Shown: positions 8,397 through 16,888, counted from the stretch's first letter. The stretch: 41,369 bases of DNA from Streptomyces sp. S3(2020) (GCF_013044505.1 NZ_JABERD010000078.1:1-41369), one strand, 5' to 3'. The notes: generated from the letters alone by a model not told the origin. Translations and numbers: made by a program.

Positions 8397-9287
8397 ATGC
8401 TGGATGTGCGTCGGATGCAGGTGCTGCGGGCCGTGGTGAACACCGGGTCGGTGACGGGGGCGGCGACGGCGCTGGGCTACACGCCCTCCGCCGTGAGCCA
8501 GCAGATCGCCGCGCTGGAGAAGGAGGCGCGGACGGATCTGCTGGAGCGGGTCGGGAGAGGCGTGCGCCCCACGGCGGCGGGACTGCTGCTGACCGGGTAC
8601 GCGGACACGATCAGCCGCCAGGTCGCCGAGGCGGAGACCGCGCTGGCCGATCTGCTGGCGGGGCGGACGGGCCGGCTGTCGGTGCGGTACTTCGCGACGG
8701 CGGGCGCGTCCCTGGTCGCCCCGGCGGTCGCCCGGCTGCGGACGGAACACCCCGGCGTACAGATCGAGCTGAAGCTCATCGACCCCGAGGACCCGCTGCC
8801 GGACGTGCGGGAGGGCCGGGCGGATCTGGCTCTGGTCGTGGGGCCCGCGGGGCACGAGGGGGTGCGGTTGCTGCACCTGCTCGACGATCCGTATCTCGCG
8901 GTACTGCCCGAAGGGCACCGGCTGGCCGACGCCCCCGACCTGGAGATGTCCGACCTCGCCGGGGAACCCTGGGTCGGCAGCGAATGGCCCGGTCCCTGCC
9001 TCGACGCCCAGCTCAGCGCCTGCGAGGCGGCGGGGTTCCGGCCGCGGTTCGTGGTCGAGAGCGAGGACTACGTCACCGCCCAGGGGTTCGTCGCGGCGGG
9101 GCTCGGGGTGAGCCTCATCCCCCGGCTCGGGCTGGGGGTCGGCGTCCGGCCGGGAGTGGTCGTACGGGAGCTGCGCGGCCCGGAGCCCGCGCGCTCGATC
9201 TACGCGGCACTGCGCGAGACGGCCCCGCCCCAGCCGGCGCTGACGGCGTTCATCGCGGCGATGCGGGCCGCGGCTGAGGGCGGCTGA
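8397..9287 (+). CDS. LysR-family transcriptional regulator
   Basis: 296 residues, standard LysR length. The N-terminal winged helix-turn-helix is clear: 'MLDVRRMQVLRAVVNTGSVTG' followed by AATALGYTPSAVSQQIAALE (recognition helix about residues 25-45). The C-terminal part is a periplasmic-binding-protein-like effector domain, with 'GRLSVRYFATAGASLVAPAVARL' starting subdomain I and 'VAAGLGVSLIPRLGL' near the hinge. No good ribosome site precedes the ATG, which may be leaderless or weakly translated. It is divergent from the DMT exporter, so control of that exporter is the simplest role. The 3' end overlaps the convergent PAP2 gene by 38 bp. Confidence 0.92.
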   Translation: MLDVRRMQVLRAVVNTGSVTGAATALGYTPSAVSQQIAALEKEARTDLLERVGRGVRPTAAGLLLTGYADTISRQVAEAETALADLLAGRTGRLSVRYFATAGASLVAPAVARLRTEHPGVQIELKLIDPEDPLPDVREGRADLALVVGPAGHEGVRLLHLLDDPYLAVLPEGHRLADAPDLEMSDLAGEPWVGSEWPGPCLDAQLSACEAAGFRPRFVVESEDYVTAQGFVAAGLGVSLIPRLGLGVGVRPGVVVRELRGPEPARSIYAALRETAPPQPALTAFIAAMRAAAEGG

Positions 9288-10110
9288 GCTCCGGTACCAG
9301 TCGGGGGAGGGTGTACGGCAGGGCCCCGTACCAGAGGCGTGCCACCGTGAAGCCGAACGCCAGGCACAGGATGCCGCCCACCGCGTCGAGCCAGAAGTGG
9401 TTGGCGGTGGCGACGATGACCACGAGGGTGGCCGTCGGATAGAGCAGGCCCAGGACGCGCACCCAGGGCACCGACGCCAGCGCGAAGATCGTCAGGCCGC
9501 ACCACAGGGACCAGCCGATGTGCATGGACGGCATCGCGGCGTACTGGTTCGACATGTTCTTGAGGTCGCCGGAGGCCATCGAGCCCCACGTCTGGTGGAC
9601 CATGACCGTGTCGATGAAGTCGCCGCCGTTCATCAGGCGGGGCGGGGCCAGCGGATACAGGTAGTAACCGACCAGGGCCACACCGGTCGTCGCGAACAGC
9701 ACCATCCGCGTCGCCGCGTAGCGGCCGGGGTGGTAGCGGAAGAGCCACACCAGGACACCCAGAGTCACCACGAAATGCAGCGTCGCGTAGTAGTAGTTCA
9801 TGCCCACGATCAGCCAAGTCACCGAGTTCACGGCGTGGTTGACCGACTGCTCGACCGCGATCCCCAGGTCGTGCTCGACCCGCCAGATCCAGTCGGCATT
9901 GCGCAGCGCCTCGGCCTTCTGCTCCGGGACCGCGTTGCGGATCAGTGAGTACGTCCAGTAACTCACCGCGATCAGCAGGATCTCGAACCACAGGCGGGGG
10001 CGGCGCGGGGTGCGTAGCCGGCGCAGCAGGCCCGGCCTCGTATCGGCCGCGACAGGCTGGGGAACGGCCTCTTCGCGACCTTCCAGTGTCGTCACGGTCG
10101 AATCACCCAT
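9250..10110 (-). CDS. PAP2-superfamily integral membrane phosphatase/phosphotransferase
   Basis: 286 residues with about six membrane segments. The phosphatase motifs are visible: 'MPSMHIGWSLW' (PSxH motif with the phosphate-binding/acid His) and 'TANHFWLDAVGG' (the HxxxD motif holding the nucleophile His and partner Asp). The NHFWLDAVGG form resembles the PAP2_3/inositol-phosphoryl-transferase branch rather than PgpB. 'YPLAPPRLM' upstream matches the first conserved loop. It probably dephosphorylates or exchanges head groups on a lipid phosphate at the membrane's outer face. Start: ATG at 10110; a GTG at 10116 would add two residues and neither has a strong ribosome site. It ends inside the LysR gene and lies downstream of malR on the same strand. 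Confidence 0.87.
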   Translation of the reverse strand: MGDSTVTTLEGREEAVPQPVAADTRPGLLRRLRTPRRPRLWFEILLIAVSYWTYSLIRNAVPEQKAEALRNADWIWRVEHDLGIAVEQSVNHAVNSVTWLIVGMNYYYATLHFVVTLGVLVWLFRYHPGRYAATRMVLFATTGVALVGYYLYPLAPPRLMNGGDFIDTVMVHQTWGSMASGDLKNMSNQYAAMPSMHIGWSLWCGLTIFALASVPWVRVLGLLYPTATLVVIVATANHFWLDAVGGILCLAFGFTVARLWYGALPYTLPRLVPELSRPQPRPASPR

Positions 10111-10242
10111 GGACACAGAGTCTGCCAGAAAAGCCCTTGCCCCCAGATCATCCCTCGGTCGGGTCCGGGACGCATGTCCTACGGCGAGACGAGTCCCCGG
10201 ACTCCTACCAGCGCATGGCCGCAGAACCCCGGATTCTCCGCC

Positions 10243-11370
10243 TCAAGGACGATTCCGGTCCCCAGGGGCCGAAGCGGTCGAACCGCGCACCACCAGTTCC
10301 GGCATGAACACGAACTCGCTGTGCGGGGCGGGCGTCCCGCCGATCTCCTCCAGGAGCGTGCGCACAGCGGCCTGGCCCATCGCCGGCACCGGCTTGCGGA
10401 CCGTGGTGAGAGGCGGATCGGTGAAGGCGATCAGCGGGGAGTCGTCGAAGCCGACCACCGAGATGTCCTTCGGCACGTCCAGACCGAGCTGGCGGGCCGC
10501 CCGTATCGCGCCCAGCGCCATCATGTCGCTGGCGCACACCACCGCCGTGCAGTCACGGGAGATCAGTGCCGTGGCGGCCGCCTGACCGCCCTCCAGGGTG
10601 TACAGGGAGTGCTGGACGAGCTCCGTCTCGACCGTCTGCGCGGCCAGGCCCAGCTGGTCCTGCATCGCGCGGACGAAGCCCTCGATCTTGCGCTGCACGG
10701 GCACGAACCGCTTGGGGCCCAGCGCCAGGCCGATCCTCGTGTGCCCCAGCGAGATCAGATGCGTCACCGCGAGCGTCATCGCCGCGCGGTCGTCGGGGGA
10801 GATGAAGGGCGCCTGCACCTTCGGCGAGAAGCCGTCCACGAGCACGAACGGCACACCCTGGCCGCGCAGCTGCTCGTAGCGCTGCATGTCGGCGGAGGTG
10901 TCCGCGTGCAGTCCGGAGACGAAGATGATGCCCGCCACGCCCCGGTCGACGAGCATCTCGGTGAGCTCGTCCTCGGTGGAACCGCCCGGGGTCTGGGTGG
11001 CGAGGACGGGGGTGTAGCCCTGCCGTGTCAGCGCCTGCCCGATCACCTGGGCCAGCGCCGGGAATATGGGGTTCTCCAGCTCCGGCGTTATCAGGCCCAC
11101 CAGGCCCTCGCTGCGCTGCCGCAGACGGACCGGGCGTTCGTAGCCCAGGACGTCGAGTGCGGCCAGCACGGACTGGCGGGTGGTGGCGGCGACGCCAGGC
11201 TTCCCGTTGAGGACGCGGCTGACGGTCGCTTCGCTGACCCCCGCCTGAGCAGCGATGTCGGCAAGCCGTGTGGTCACGGGATTGGACTGTACCGGCCGGT
11301 TCTGCCCTTGCCCACCAAATGGACGTCGCGGTCGGCCTGTTGGCCGTCCGGAGCCGGGTTGCTGCGTCAT
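10243..11370 (-). CDS. malR: LacI-family maltose/maltodextrin repressor MalR
   Basis: 375 residues. The helix-turn-helix 'TRLADIAAQAGVSEATVSRV' with hinge 'LNGKPGVAATTR' lies at about residues 33-62. The rest is the periplasmic-binding-like sugar domain, with 'GLVGLITPELENPIFPALAQVIG', 'GIIFVSGLHAD' and the terminal 'ISVVGFDDSPLIAFTDPPLTT'. It matches the Streptomyces MalR/Reg1 repressor closely from memory. The ATG at 11370 has GAGGGAG upstream and gives an unusual 31-residue Arg/Pro/Gln-rich N-terminal arm; GTG at 11277 would give 344 residues, the more usual length, but has no ribosome site. It is divergent from malE, and CTTGCA repeats lie just upstream of it, suggesting autoregulation. 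Confidence 0.95.
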   Translation of the reverse strand: MTQQPGSGRPTGRPRRPFGGQGQNRPVQSNPVTTRLADIAAQAGVSEATVSRVLNGKPGVAATTRQSVLAALDVLGYERPVRLRQRSEGLVGLITPELENPIFPALAQVIGQALTRQGYTPVLATQTPGGSTEDELTEMLVDRGVAGIIFVSGLHADTSADMQRYEQLRGQGVPFVLVDGFSPKVQAPFISPDDRAAMTLAVTHLISLGHTRIGLALGPKRFVPVQRKIEGFVRAMQDQLGLAAQTVETELVQHSLYTLEGGQAAATALISRDCTAVVCASDMMALGAIRAARQLGLDVPKDISVVGFDDSPLIAFTDPPLTTVRKPVPAMGQAAVRTLLEEIGGTPAPHSEFVFMPELVVRGSTASAPGDRNRP

Positions 11371-11393
11371 CGCGCTCCCTCGTGAAAGTGATG

Positions 11394-11416
11394 GCAAGAG
11401 CTTGCAGAGTCTTGCA
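11394..11416. promoter_or_regulatory. candidate MalR site upstream of malR
   Basis: GCAAG (11394-11398) faces CTTGC (11401-11405), and CTTGCA recurs as 10-bp-phased direct repeats at 11401-11406 and 11411-11416. Its place about 25-45 bp before the malR start suggests autorepression. Confidence 0.6.
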
Positions 11417-11501
11417 CAACCCGCCGTGGACCGTCCCACCGCTGTAAACAAGCGTCTCACGGCAGTTGCCTTCAGGTCACGCCCGGATAACTTCAGTGTC
11501 G

Positions 11502-11524
11502 TCTTGCACTTTTTTGCTGCAAGA
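11502..11524. promoter_or_regulatory. candidate MalR operator at the malE promoter
   Basis: TCTTGCA (11502-11508), nine bases, then TGCAAGA (11518-11524): a perfect 7-bp inverted repeat. It covers the proposed -35 TTGCTG of malE, so bound repressor would exclude RNA polymerase. CTTGCA-type repeats are the known hallmark of Streptomyces starch and maltose promoters. Confidence 0.75.
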
Positions 11525-11688
11525 CCTTTCGCGGCGCTTACATCGCTGTTACGTTCGGCCACGCCCGGCGGCGGCAACGGCGCGGTCGGACAGCGGCAGG
11601 GACGGCGGACGGGACCGCCCCCTGCACATGCGGGGCGGCAGACGGGGCCATCCCCGCACACACGGGCTTTCACCCTCAAGGAGAACTC

Positions 11689-12960
11689 ATGCGGCGTGGC
11701 ATAGCGGCCACCGCGCTGGTGGCGTCCCTCGCCCTCGCGGCGACGGCCTGCGGCGGAGACAGCGACAGCGGCGACAAGGCCGACGGCCCGGTCACCATCA
11801 CCTGGTGGGACACCTCCAACGCCACCAATGAGGCGCCGACGTACAAGGCCCTCATCAAGGAGTTCGAGGCCGCCAACAAGGGCGTCAAGGTCAAGTACGT
11901 CAACGTCCCCTTCGACCAGGCGCAGAACAAGTTCGACACCGCCGCCGGCGCCTCGGGCGCCCCGGACGTGCTGCGCTCCGAGGTCGGCTGGACCCCCGCC
12001 TTCGCCAAGAAGAGCTACCTCCTGCCGCTGGACGGCACCGAGGCCCTCGCCGACGAGAGCAAGTTCAAGCCCAACCTGATCGAGCAGGCCAAGTACGAGG
12101 GCAAGACGTACGGCGTCCCGATCGTCACGGACACCCTCGCCCTCGTGTACAACAAGGAGCTCTTCGAGAAGGCCGGCGTCGAGGCCCCCAAGACCTGGGA
12201 CGACCTGAAGAAGGCCGCCGCCACGATCAAGGACAAGACCGGAGTCGACGGCTACTGGGGCTCCACCCAGGCCTACTACGCCCAGTCCTTCCTCTACGGC
12301 GAGGGCACCGACACCGTCGACGCCGACGCCAAGAAGATCACGGTCAACTCGGACGCCGCGAAGAAGGCGTACGGCACCTGGCTGAGCCTCTTCTCCGGCA
12401 AGGGCCTGCACAAGGCCGACACCACCGCCGACGCCTACGCCCACATCCAGGACGCGTTCGTCAACGGCAAGGTCGCCGCGATCATCCAGGGCCCGTGGGA
12501 GATCACCAACTTCTACAAGGGCGCCGCGTTCAAGGACAAGAACAACCTCGGCATCACCACCGTCCCGGCCGGCTCCACCGGCAAGGCGGGCGCCCCGACC
12601 GGCGGCCACAACCTCTCGGTCTACGCCGGCTCCGACGCCGCTCACCAGAAGGCCTCGCTGAAGTTCGTCAACTTCATGACCTCCGCGAAGTCCCAGGCGA
12701 CCATCGCGCTGAAGAACTCCACGCTGCCCACCCGTGACGACGCCTACACCGACGAGGTCAAGGCCGACCCGGGCATCGCCGGCTACGGCACGGTCCTCTC
12801 CGCCGCCCAGCCGCGCCCGGCGCTGCCCGAGTACAGCTCCCTGTGGGGCCCGCTGGACACCGAGCTGCCCAAGATCGCCGGCGGCAAGGAGTCCCTGGAC
12901 AAGGGTCTGAGCACCGCTGAGACCTCCATCGCCAAGCTGGTCCCGGACTTCACCAAGTGA
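11689..12960 (+). CDS. malE: maltose/maltodextrin-binding lipoprotein MalE
   Basis: 423 residues. A lipoprotein signal (hydrophobic residues 5-19, Cys21 in ATACGGD) anchors it outside the membrane, where it captures maltodextrins for the ABC importer. The mature protein is a family-1 solute-binding protein: 'VTITWWDTSNATNEAPTYKALIKEFE', 'YGVPIVTDTLALVYNKELFEKAG', 'AAIIQGPWEI' and 'GGHNLSVYAGSDAAHQKASLKFVNFM' are typical. AAGGAG precedes the ATG by 7 nt. It is first in the malE-malF-malG order, divergent from malR, with a MalR-type operator at its promoter. A strong hairpin after its stop may favour a malE-only message, giving more binding protein than permease. Confidence 0.96.
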   Translation: MRRGIAATALVASLALAATACGGDSDSGDKADGPVTITWWDTSNATNEAPTYKALIKEFEAANKGVKVKYVNVPFDQAQNKFDTAAGASGAPDVLRSEVGWTPAFAKKSYLLPLDGTEALADESKFKPNLIEQAKYEGKTYGVPIVTDTLALVYNKELFEKAGVEAPKTWDDLKKAAATIKDKTGVDGYWGSTQAYYAQSFLYGEGTDTVDADAKKITVNSDAAKKAYGTWLSLFSGKGLHKADTTADAYAHIQDAFVNGKVAAIIQGPWEITNFYKGAAFKDKNNLGITTVPAGSTGKAGAPTGGHNLSVYAGSDAAHQKASLKFVNFMTSAKSQATIALKNSTLPTRDDAYTDEVKADPGIAGYGTVLSAAQPRPALPEYSSLWGPLDTELPKIAGGKESLDKGLSTAETSIAKLVPDFTK

Positions 12961-12966
12961 GCCCGG

Positions 12967-13012
12967 ATGGCCGCCGGATCTCCCGACATGGGGGGAGAGA
13001 TCCGGCGGCCAT
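12967..13012 (+). terminator. malE-malF intercistronic hairpin (attenuator or mRNA stabiliser)
   Basis: ATGGCCGCCGGATCTC (12967-12982) pairs base for base with GAGATCCGGCGGCCAT (12997-13012): a 16-bp perfect stem with a 14-nt loop starting six bases after the malE stop. No T-run follows. It probably reduces read-through into malF or protects the malE transcript 3' end. Confidence 0.75.
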
Positions 13013-13066
13013 CGGCCTGCGCCCAGCCACTTCTCAGTGCCGTAGAACTCCCAGAAGGTGTCGAAC

Positions 13067-14071
13067 ATGACAGTCGCCATCGACCGCGCCACCGGCAAGC
13101 GCCGCGGTGACCGCGCGCCGCGGCCCGGGCTGGGCCAACGCTTCAAGCACAGCTACCAGAAGCACTGGTACGCCTACGCGATGATCGCCCCGGTGGCGAT
13201 CGTGCTCGGCGTCCTCGTGCTCTACCCCCTGATCTACGGCGTCTACCTCACCCTCACCGACGCCAACAGCCTCAACACGGCCCGCACCATCGGCGTCAAC
13301 CACATCGACGCCACCTACAAGTTCATCGGGCTCGACAACTACGCCGACATCCTGTGGGGCCCGACGGCGTACGACCGCTTCTGGTCGCACTTCATCTGGA
13401 CCATCGTCTGGACGGCACTCTGTGTCACCCTGCACTACTGCCTCGGCCTCGGCCTCGCGCTGCTGCTCAACCAGAAGCTGCGCGGACGGACCCTGTACCG
13501 GCTGATCCTCGTCCTGCCGTGGGCCGTACCGACCTTCGTCACCGTGTTCGGCTGGCGCTTCATGCTCGCCGACGGCGGCGTCATCAACAGCTTCCTGGAG
13601 ACCCTCCATCTGCCGACACCGCTGTGGCTGGAGGACACCTTCTGGCAGCGGTTCGCCGCGATCATGGTCAACACCTGGTGCGGTGTGCCGTTCATGATGG
13701 TCTCGCTGCTCGGCGGGCTCCAGTCCATCGACGCCTCGCTCTACGAGGCCGCCGAGATGGACGGCGCCACCGCCTGGCAGCGCTTCCGGCACGTCACCCT
13801 GCCGGGCCTCAGGTCCGTCAGCTCCACCGTCGTGCTCCTCGGTGTCATCTGGACCTTCAACCAGTTCGCCGTCATCTTCCTGCTGTTCGGCAACACCGCC
13901 CCCGACGCCCAGATCCTGGTCACATGGGCCTACTTCCTCGGCTTCGGACAGCAGCCGCGCGACTTCGCGCAGTCCGCCGCCTACGGCATCCTGCTGCTGG
14001 CCATCCTGATCGTCTTCACCTCCTTCTACCGCCGCTGGCTGAACCGCAATGACCAGCAGCTCGCGATCTGA
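13067..14071 (+). CDS. malF: maltodextrin ABC transporter permease MalF
   Basis: 334 residues with six predicted membrane helices, the first at about residues 35-60. The cytoplasmic coupling loop is present: 'YEAAEMDGATAWQRFRHVTLPGLR', a good EAA---G----------LP motif for contact with the ATPase. With MalG it forms the membrane channel for maltodextrins delivered by MalE. The N-terminal arm is short and basic compared with the long MalF of enteric bacteria, as is usual for Gram-positive members. ATG 13067 has AGAAGG 8 nt upstream; GTG 13058 would add three residues. No ATPase gene is in the window; in Streptomyces MsiK, encoded elsewhere, normally energises such permeases. Confidence 0.95.
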   Translation: MTVAIDRATGKRRGDRAPRPGLGQRFKHSYQKHWYAYAMIAPVAIVLGVLVLYPLIYGVYLTLTDANSLNTARTIGVNHIDATYKFIGLDNYADILWGPTAYDRFWSHFIWTIVWTALCVTLHYCLGLGLALLLNQKLRGRTLYRLILVLPWAVPTFVTVFGWRFMLADGGVINSFLETLHLPTPLWLEDTFWQRFAAIMVNTWCGVPFMMVSLLGGLQSIDASLYEAAEMDGATAWQRFRHVTLPGLRSVSSTVVLLGVIWTFNQFAVIFLLFGNTAPDAQILVTWAYFLGFGQQPRDFAQSAAYGILLLAILIVFTSFYRRWLNRNDQQLAI

Positions 14072-14084
14072 GGCAGGAGTCCCC

Positions 14085-14993
14085 ATGAGTACGACCACTG
14101 TCGACACCCCCGCCGAAGCGAGCGAGCAGCGCTCCCCGCACGCCCCCCGCCGGGTCCGGCGCCGCGGCGAGAACAGCCTCGCCGGCTCGTTCGTCTCCCA
14201 CGGCATCCTGATCGTCGCCTGCCTGATCGCGCTGTTCCCGATCGTCTGGCTGATCTTCCTGTCCCTCGGTCCGGACAAGGACGACTACCTCCACCCCGGC
14301 GGCATCTGGGACAAGATGTCGTTCGACAACTACTCGTTCGTCCTCCAGCACACGGCGTTCTTCGACTGGCTGAAGAGCACGCTGATCGTCTCGTTCGGCA
14401 CCACCGTCATCGGCGTGCTGATCGCCGCGACCACGGGCTACGCCGTCTCCCGGATGCGCTTCCCGGGCTACCGGAAGTTCATGTGGGTCCTTCTGGTCAC
14501 CCAGATGTTCCCGGTGGCCGTGCTCATGGTGCCGATGTACCAGATGCTCTCGGACCTGCAACTCGTCGACAGCTACCTCGGGCTCGTCCTCGTGTACTGC
14601 ACGACCGCGGTGCCGTACTGCGCCTGGCTGCTCAAGGGCTACTTCGACACCATCCCGTTCGAGATCGACGAGGCCGGACGCGTCGACGGGCTCACCCCCT
14701 TCGGCACGTTCGCCCGGCTGATCCTTCCGCTCGCCAAGCCGGGGCTCGCGGTCGCCGCGTTCTACAGCTTCCTGACCGCGTTCGGTGAGGTCGCGTTCGC
14801 GTCGACGTTCATGCTGTCCGACACGAAGTACACGTTCGCCGTCGGCCTGCAGAGCTTCGTGAGCGAGCACGACGCGCAGCGCAACCTGATGGCCGCGACC
14901 GCGGTGCTGATCGCCATACCCGTCTCCGCGTTCTTCTACCTGGTCCAGAAGAACCTGGTGACCGGCCTCACCGCGGGCGGTACGAAGGGCTGA
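14085..14993 (+). CDS. malG: maltodextrin ABC transporter permease MalG
   Basis: 302 residues with six membrane helices after a ~30-residue polar N-terminus. The EAA loop reads 'DEAGRVDGLTPFGTFARLILPLAKPG', with the conserved Gly and LP. 'YAVSRMRFPGYRKFMWVLLVTQMFPVAVLMVPMY' is characteristic of MalG-type permeases. It partners MalF. The start at 14085 has GCAGGAG close upstream and lies 13 bp after the malF stop, so the two are co-transcribed and probably translationally coupled. An in-frame ATG at 14049 inside malF lacks a ribosome site and was not used. A 17-bp perfect hairpin follows the stop before aglA. Confidence 0.95.
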   Translation: MSTTTVDTPAEASEQRSPHAPRRVRRRGENSLAGSFVSHGILIVACLIALFPIVWLIFLSLGPDKDDYLHPGGIWDKMSFDNYSFVLQHTAFFDWLKSTLIVSFGTTVIGVLIAATTGYAVSRMRFPGYRKFMWVLLVTQMFPVAVLMVPMYQMLSDLQLVDSYLGLVLVYCTTAVPYCAWLLKGYFDTIPFEIDEAGRVDGLTPFGTFARLILPLAKPGLAVAAFYSFLTAFGEVAFASTFMLSDTKYTFAVGLQSFVSEHDAQRNLMAATAVLIAIPVSAFFYLVQKNLVTGLTAGGTKG

Positions 14994-15036
14994 CGCCGGT
15001 TCGGCAGCGCCCCCCTGCCCCACCACCCTCAGACCC

Positions 15037-15084
15037 GAGGCGGCCGCGGTGTCCATCCGACCCCGCTGACACCGCGGCCGCCTC
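15037..15084 (+). terminator. malG-aglA intercistronic hairpin
   Basis: GAGGCGGCCGCGGTGTC (15037-15053) pairs perfectly with GACACCGCGGCCGCCTC (15068-15084): a 17-bp stem with a 14-nt loop, 43 bp after the malG stop. No T-run follows. It is either a terminator, leaving aglA with its own promoter, or an attenuator inside one operon. Confidence 0.75.
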
Positions 15085-15130
15085 GCCACTTGACGACCCC
15101 CCCCATGCCCCCTTACGTATCAAGGACGCC

Positions 15131-16807
15131 ATGAGCCAGCAGCACTACGCCACCGCCCAGGCACCGACCCCCGCCAAAGCCCAGCGCAGCGACTGGTGGC
15201 GGGACGCGGTGATCTACCAGGTCTATCCGCGCAGCTTCGCCGACAGCAACGGCGACGGCATGGGCGATCTGGAAGGCGTACGCTCCCGACTCCCGTACCT
15301 GCGCGACCTCGGCGTCGACGCCGTGTGGCTCAGCCCCTTCTACGCCTCCCCGCAGGCCGACGCCGGCTACGACGTCGCCGACTACCGGGCCGTGGACCCC
15401 ATGTTCGGCAACCTGCTCGACGCGGACGCGCTGATCCGCGACGCGCACGAGCTGAACCTGCGGATCATCGTCGACCTGGTCCCCAACCACTCCTCGGACC
15501 AGTACGAGTGGTTCAGGCGGGCCCTGCGCGAAGGCCCCGGATCGTCGCTGCGGGACCGCTACCACTTCCGCCCCGGCAAGGGTGAGAACGGCGAACTCCC
15601 GCCCAACGACTGGGAGTCGATCTTCGGCGGCCCCGCGTGGACCCGGGTCACCGAGCCGGACGGCTCGCTCGGCGAGTGGTACCTGCACCTCTTCGCGCCC
15701 GAGCAGCCCGACTTCAACTGGGAACACCCGGCGGTCGGCGACGAGTTCCGCTCCATCCTGCGCTTCTGGCTGGACATGGGCGTCGACGGTTTCCGTATCG
15801 ACGTGGCGCACGGAATGGTGAAGGCGGAGGGCCTCCCCGACCTCGGCGACCACGACCAGCTGAAGCTGCTGGGCAACGATGTCATGCCGTTCTTCGACCA
15901 GGACGGCGTGCACGACATCTACCGCCAGTGGCGCACGATCCTCGACGAGTACTCCGGCGAGCGCATCTTCGTGGCCGAGGCATGGACACCGACGGTCGAG
16001 CGGACGGCCAACTACGTCCGCCCGGACGAGCTCCACCAGGCCTTCAACTTCCAGTACCTGGGCACCGCGTGGGACGCGGCGGAACTCCGCGAGGTGGTCG
16101 ACCGCACGCTGGAGGCGATGGCCCCGGTGGGCGCACCGGCGACCTGGGTGCTGTCGAACCACGACGTGACCCGCCACGCGACCCGCTTCGCCAACCCGCC
16201 GGGCCTGGGCACCCAGATCCGCACGGCGGGCGACAGGGAGCTGGGCCTGCGTCGCGCTCGCGCCGCGACCCTGCTCATGCTGGCGCTGCCGGGCTCCGCA
16301 TACGTCTACCAGGGCGAGGAGTTGGGCCTCCCGGACGTGGTGGACCTGTCCGACGACGTCCGCCAGGACCCCGCGTACTTCCGGGGTGCCGGCCAGGACG
16401 GCTTCCGCGACGGCTGCCGGGTGCCGATCCCGTGGACGCGGGAGGGTTCGTCGTACGGCTTCGGCGCGGGCGGCAGCTGGCTGCCCCAGCCGACGAGCTG
16501 GGCCGAGCTGAGCGTGGAGGCCCAGACGGGGGTGCCGGGCTCGACGCTGGAGCTGTACCGCACGGCACTGGGGCTGCGCCGCTCCCAGCCGGACCTGGGC
16601 GCCGGTGAGTCGGTGGAGTGGCTGCGGGCGCCGGAGGGCGTACTGGCCTTCCGCCGCGGCGAGTTCGTGTGCGTGGCGAACACCACGGGTGAGTCGGTGA
16701 CCACCCCGTCCTACGGCCGCGTCCTGCTCACCAGCGGTGAACTCACGGAGGCGGACGGCGAGACGAAGGTCCCGTCCGACACGACGGTGTGGTGGACGAC
16801 AGCCTGA
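15131..16807 (+). CDS. aglA: cytoplasmic alpha-glucosidase AglA (GH13)
   Basis: 558 residues, no signal peptide, so it acts on imported maltodextrins and releases glucose. It begins with 'DWWRDAVIYQVYPRSFADSNGDGMGDLEG', the oligo-1,6-glucosidase/alpha-glucosidase signature with the calcium-type DSNGDG loop. Catalytic residues: Asp224 (nucleophile, GFRIDVAHGM), Glu283 (acid/base, VAEAW), Asp345 (SNHD). 'GEELGLPDV' near 395 is typical of the enzyme class. The Val after the nucleophile Asp is common in alpha-1,4-specific members, so maltase-type activity fits. AAGGA precedes the ATG. It lies 137 bp after malG on the same strand and is expected to follow maltose induction. Confidence 0.94.
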   Translation: MSQQHYATAQAPTPAKAQRSDWWRDAVIYQVYPRSFADSNGDGMGDLEGVRSRLPYLRDLGVDAVWLSPFYASPQADAGYDVADYRAVDPMFGNLLDADALIRDAHELNLRIIVDLVPNHSSDQYEWFRRALREGPGSSLRDRYHFRPGKGENGELPPNDWESIFGGPAWTRVTEPDGSLGEWYLHLFAPEQPDFNWEHPAVGDEFRSILRFWLDMGVDGFRIDVAHGMVKAEGLPDLGDHDQLKLLGNDVMPFFDQDGVHDIYRQWRTILDEYSGERIFVAEAWTPTVERTANYVRPDELHQAFNFQYLGTAWDAAELREVVDRTLEAMAPVGAPATWVLSNHDVTRHATRFANPPGLGTQIRTAGDRELGLRRARAATLLMLALPGSAYVYQGEELGLPDVVDLSDDVRQDPAYFRGAGQDGFRDGCRVPIPWTREGSSYGFGAGGSWLPQPTSWAELSVEAQTGVPGSTLELYRTALGLRRSQPDLGAGESVEWLRAPEGVLAFRRGEFVCVANTTGESVTTPSYGRVLLTSGELTEADGETKVPSDTTVWWTTA

Positions 16808-16821
16808 CGGCCGATCCTCCC

Positions 16822-16861
16822 GGAGAGGGCCCGCTGCCTGTCGAGGCGGCGGGCCCTCTCC
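16822..16861 (+). terminator. terminator after aglA
   Basis: GGAGAGGGCCCGC (16822-16834) pairs with GCGGGCCCTCTCC (16849-16861). Inside, GCCT/AGGC pair around a GTCG tetraloop, making one long hairpin. This is the best terminator of the mal cluster. Confidence 0.85.
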
Positions 16862-16874
16862 CATGGGGATGCCG

Positions 16875-16880
16875 TAGCCT
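16875..16880 (+). promoter_or_regulatory. possible -10 element for a leaderless TPR gene
   Basis: TAGCCT lies 8 nt before the GTG at 16889, and no ribosome site is present. This spacing fits leaderless transcription, which is frequent in Streptomyces. By-eye match only. Confidence 0.3.
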
Positions 16881-16888
16881 CACCGCCT

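Larger units (their letters stand above)
11371..11688. promoter_or_regulatory. malR-malE divergent control region
   Basis: This 318-bp gap has no gene. It holds the malR ribosome site, the CTTGCA repeats next to malR (11394-11416), the inverted-repeat operator at 11502-11524 and a candidate malE promoter: TTGCTG at 11514-11519 and TACATC at 11539-11544, spacing 19. The stretch 11575-11670 is GC-rich leader with nothing recognised. A strong AAGGAG precedes malE. Confidence 0.7.

Noticed and set aside
10243..13146. 967-codon minus-strand frame spanning malR and opposite malE
   Set aside because: Only the malR part is real. The extension is antisense to malE and crosses its promoter.
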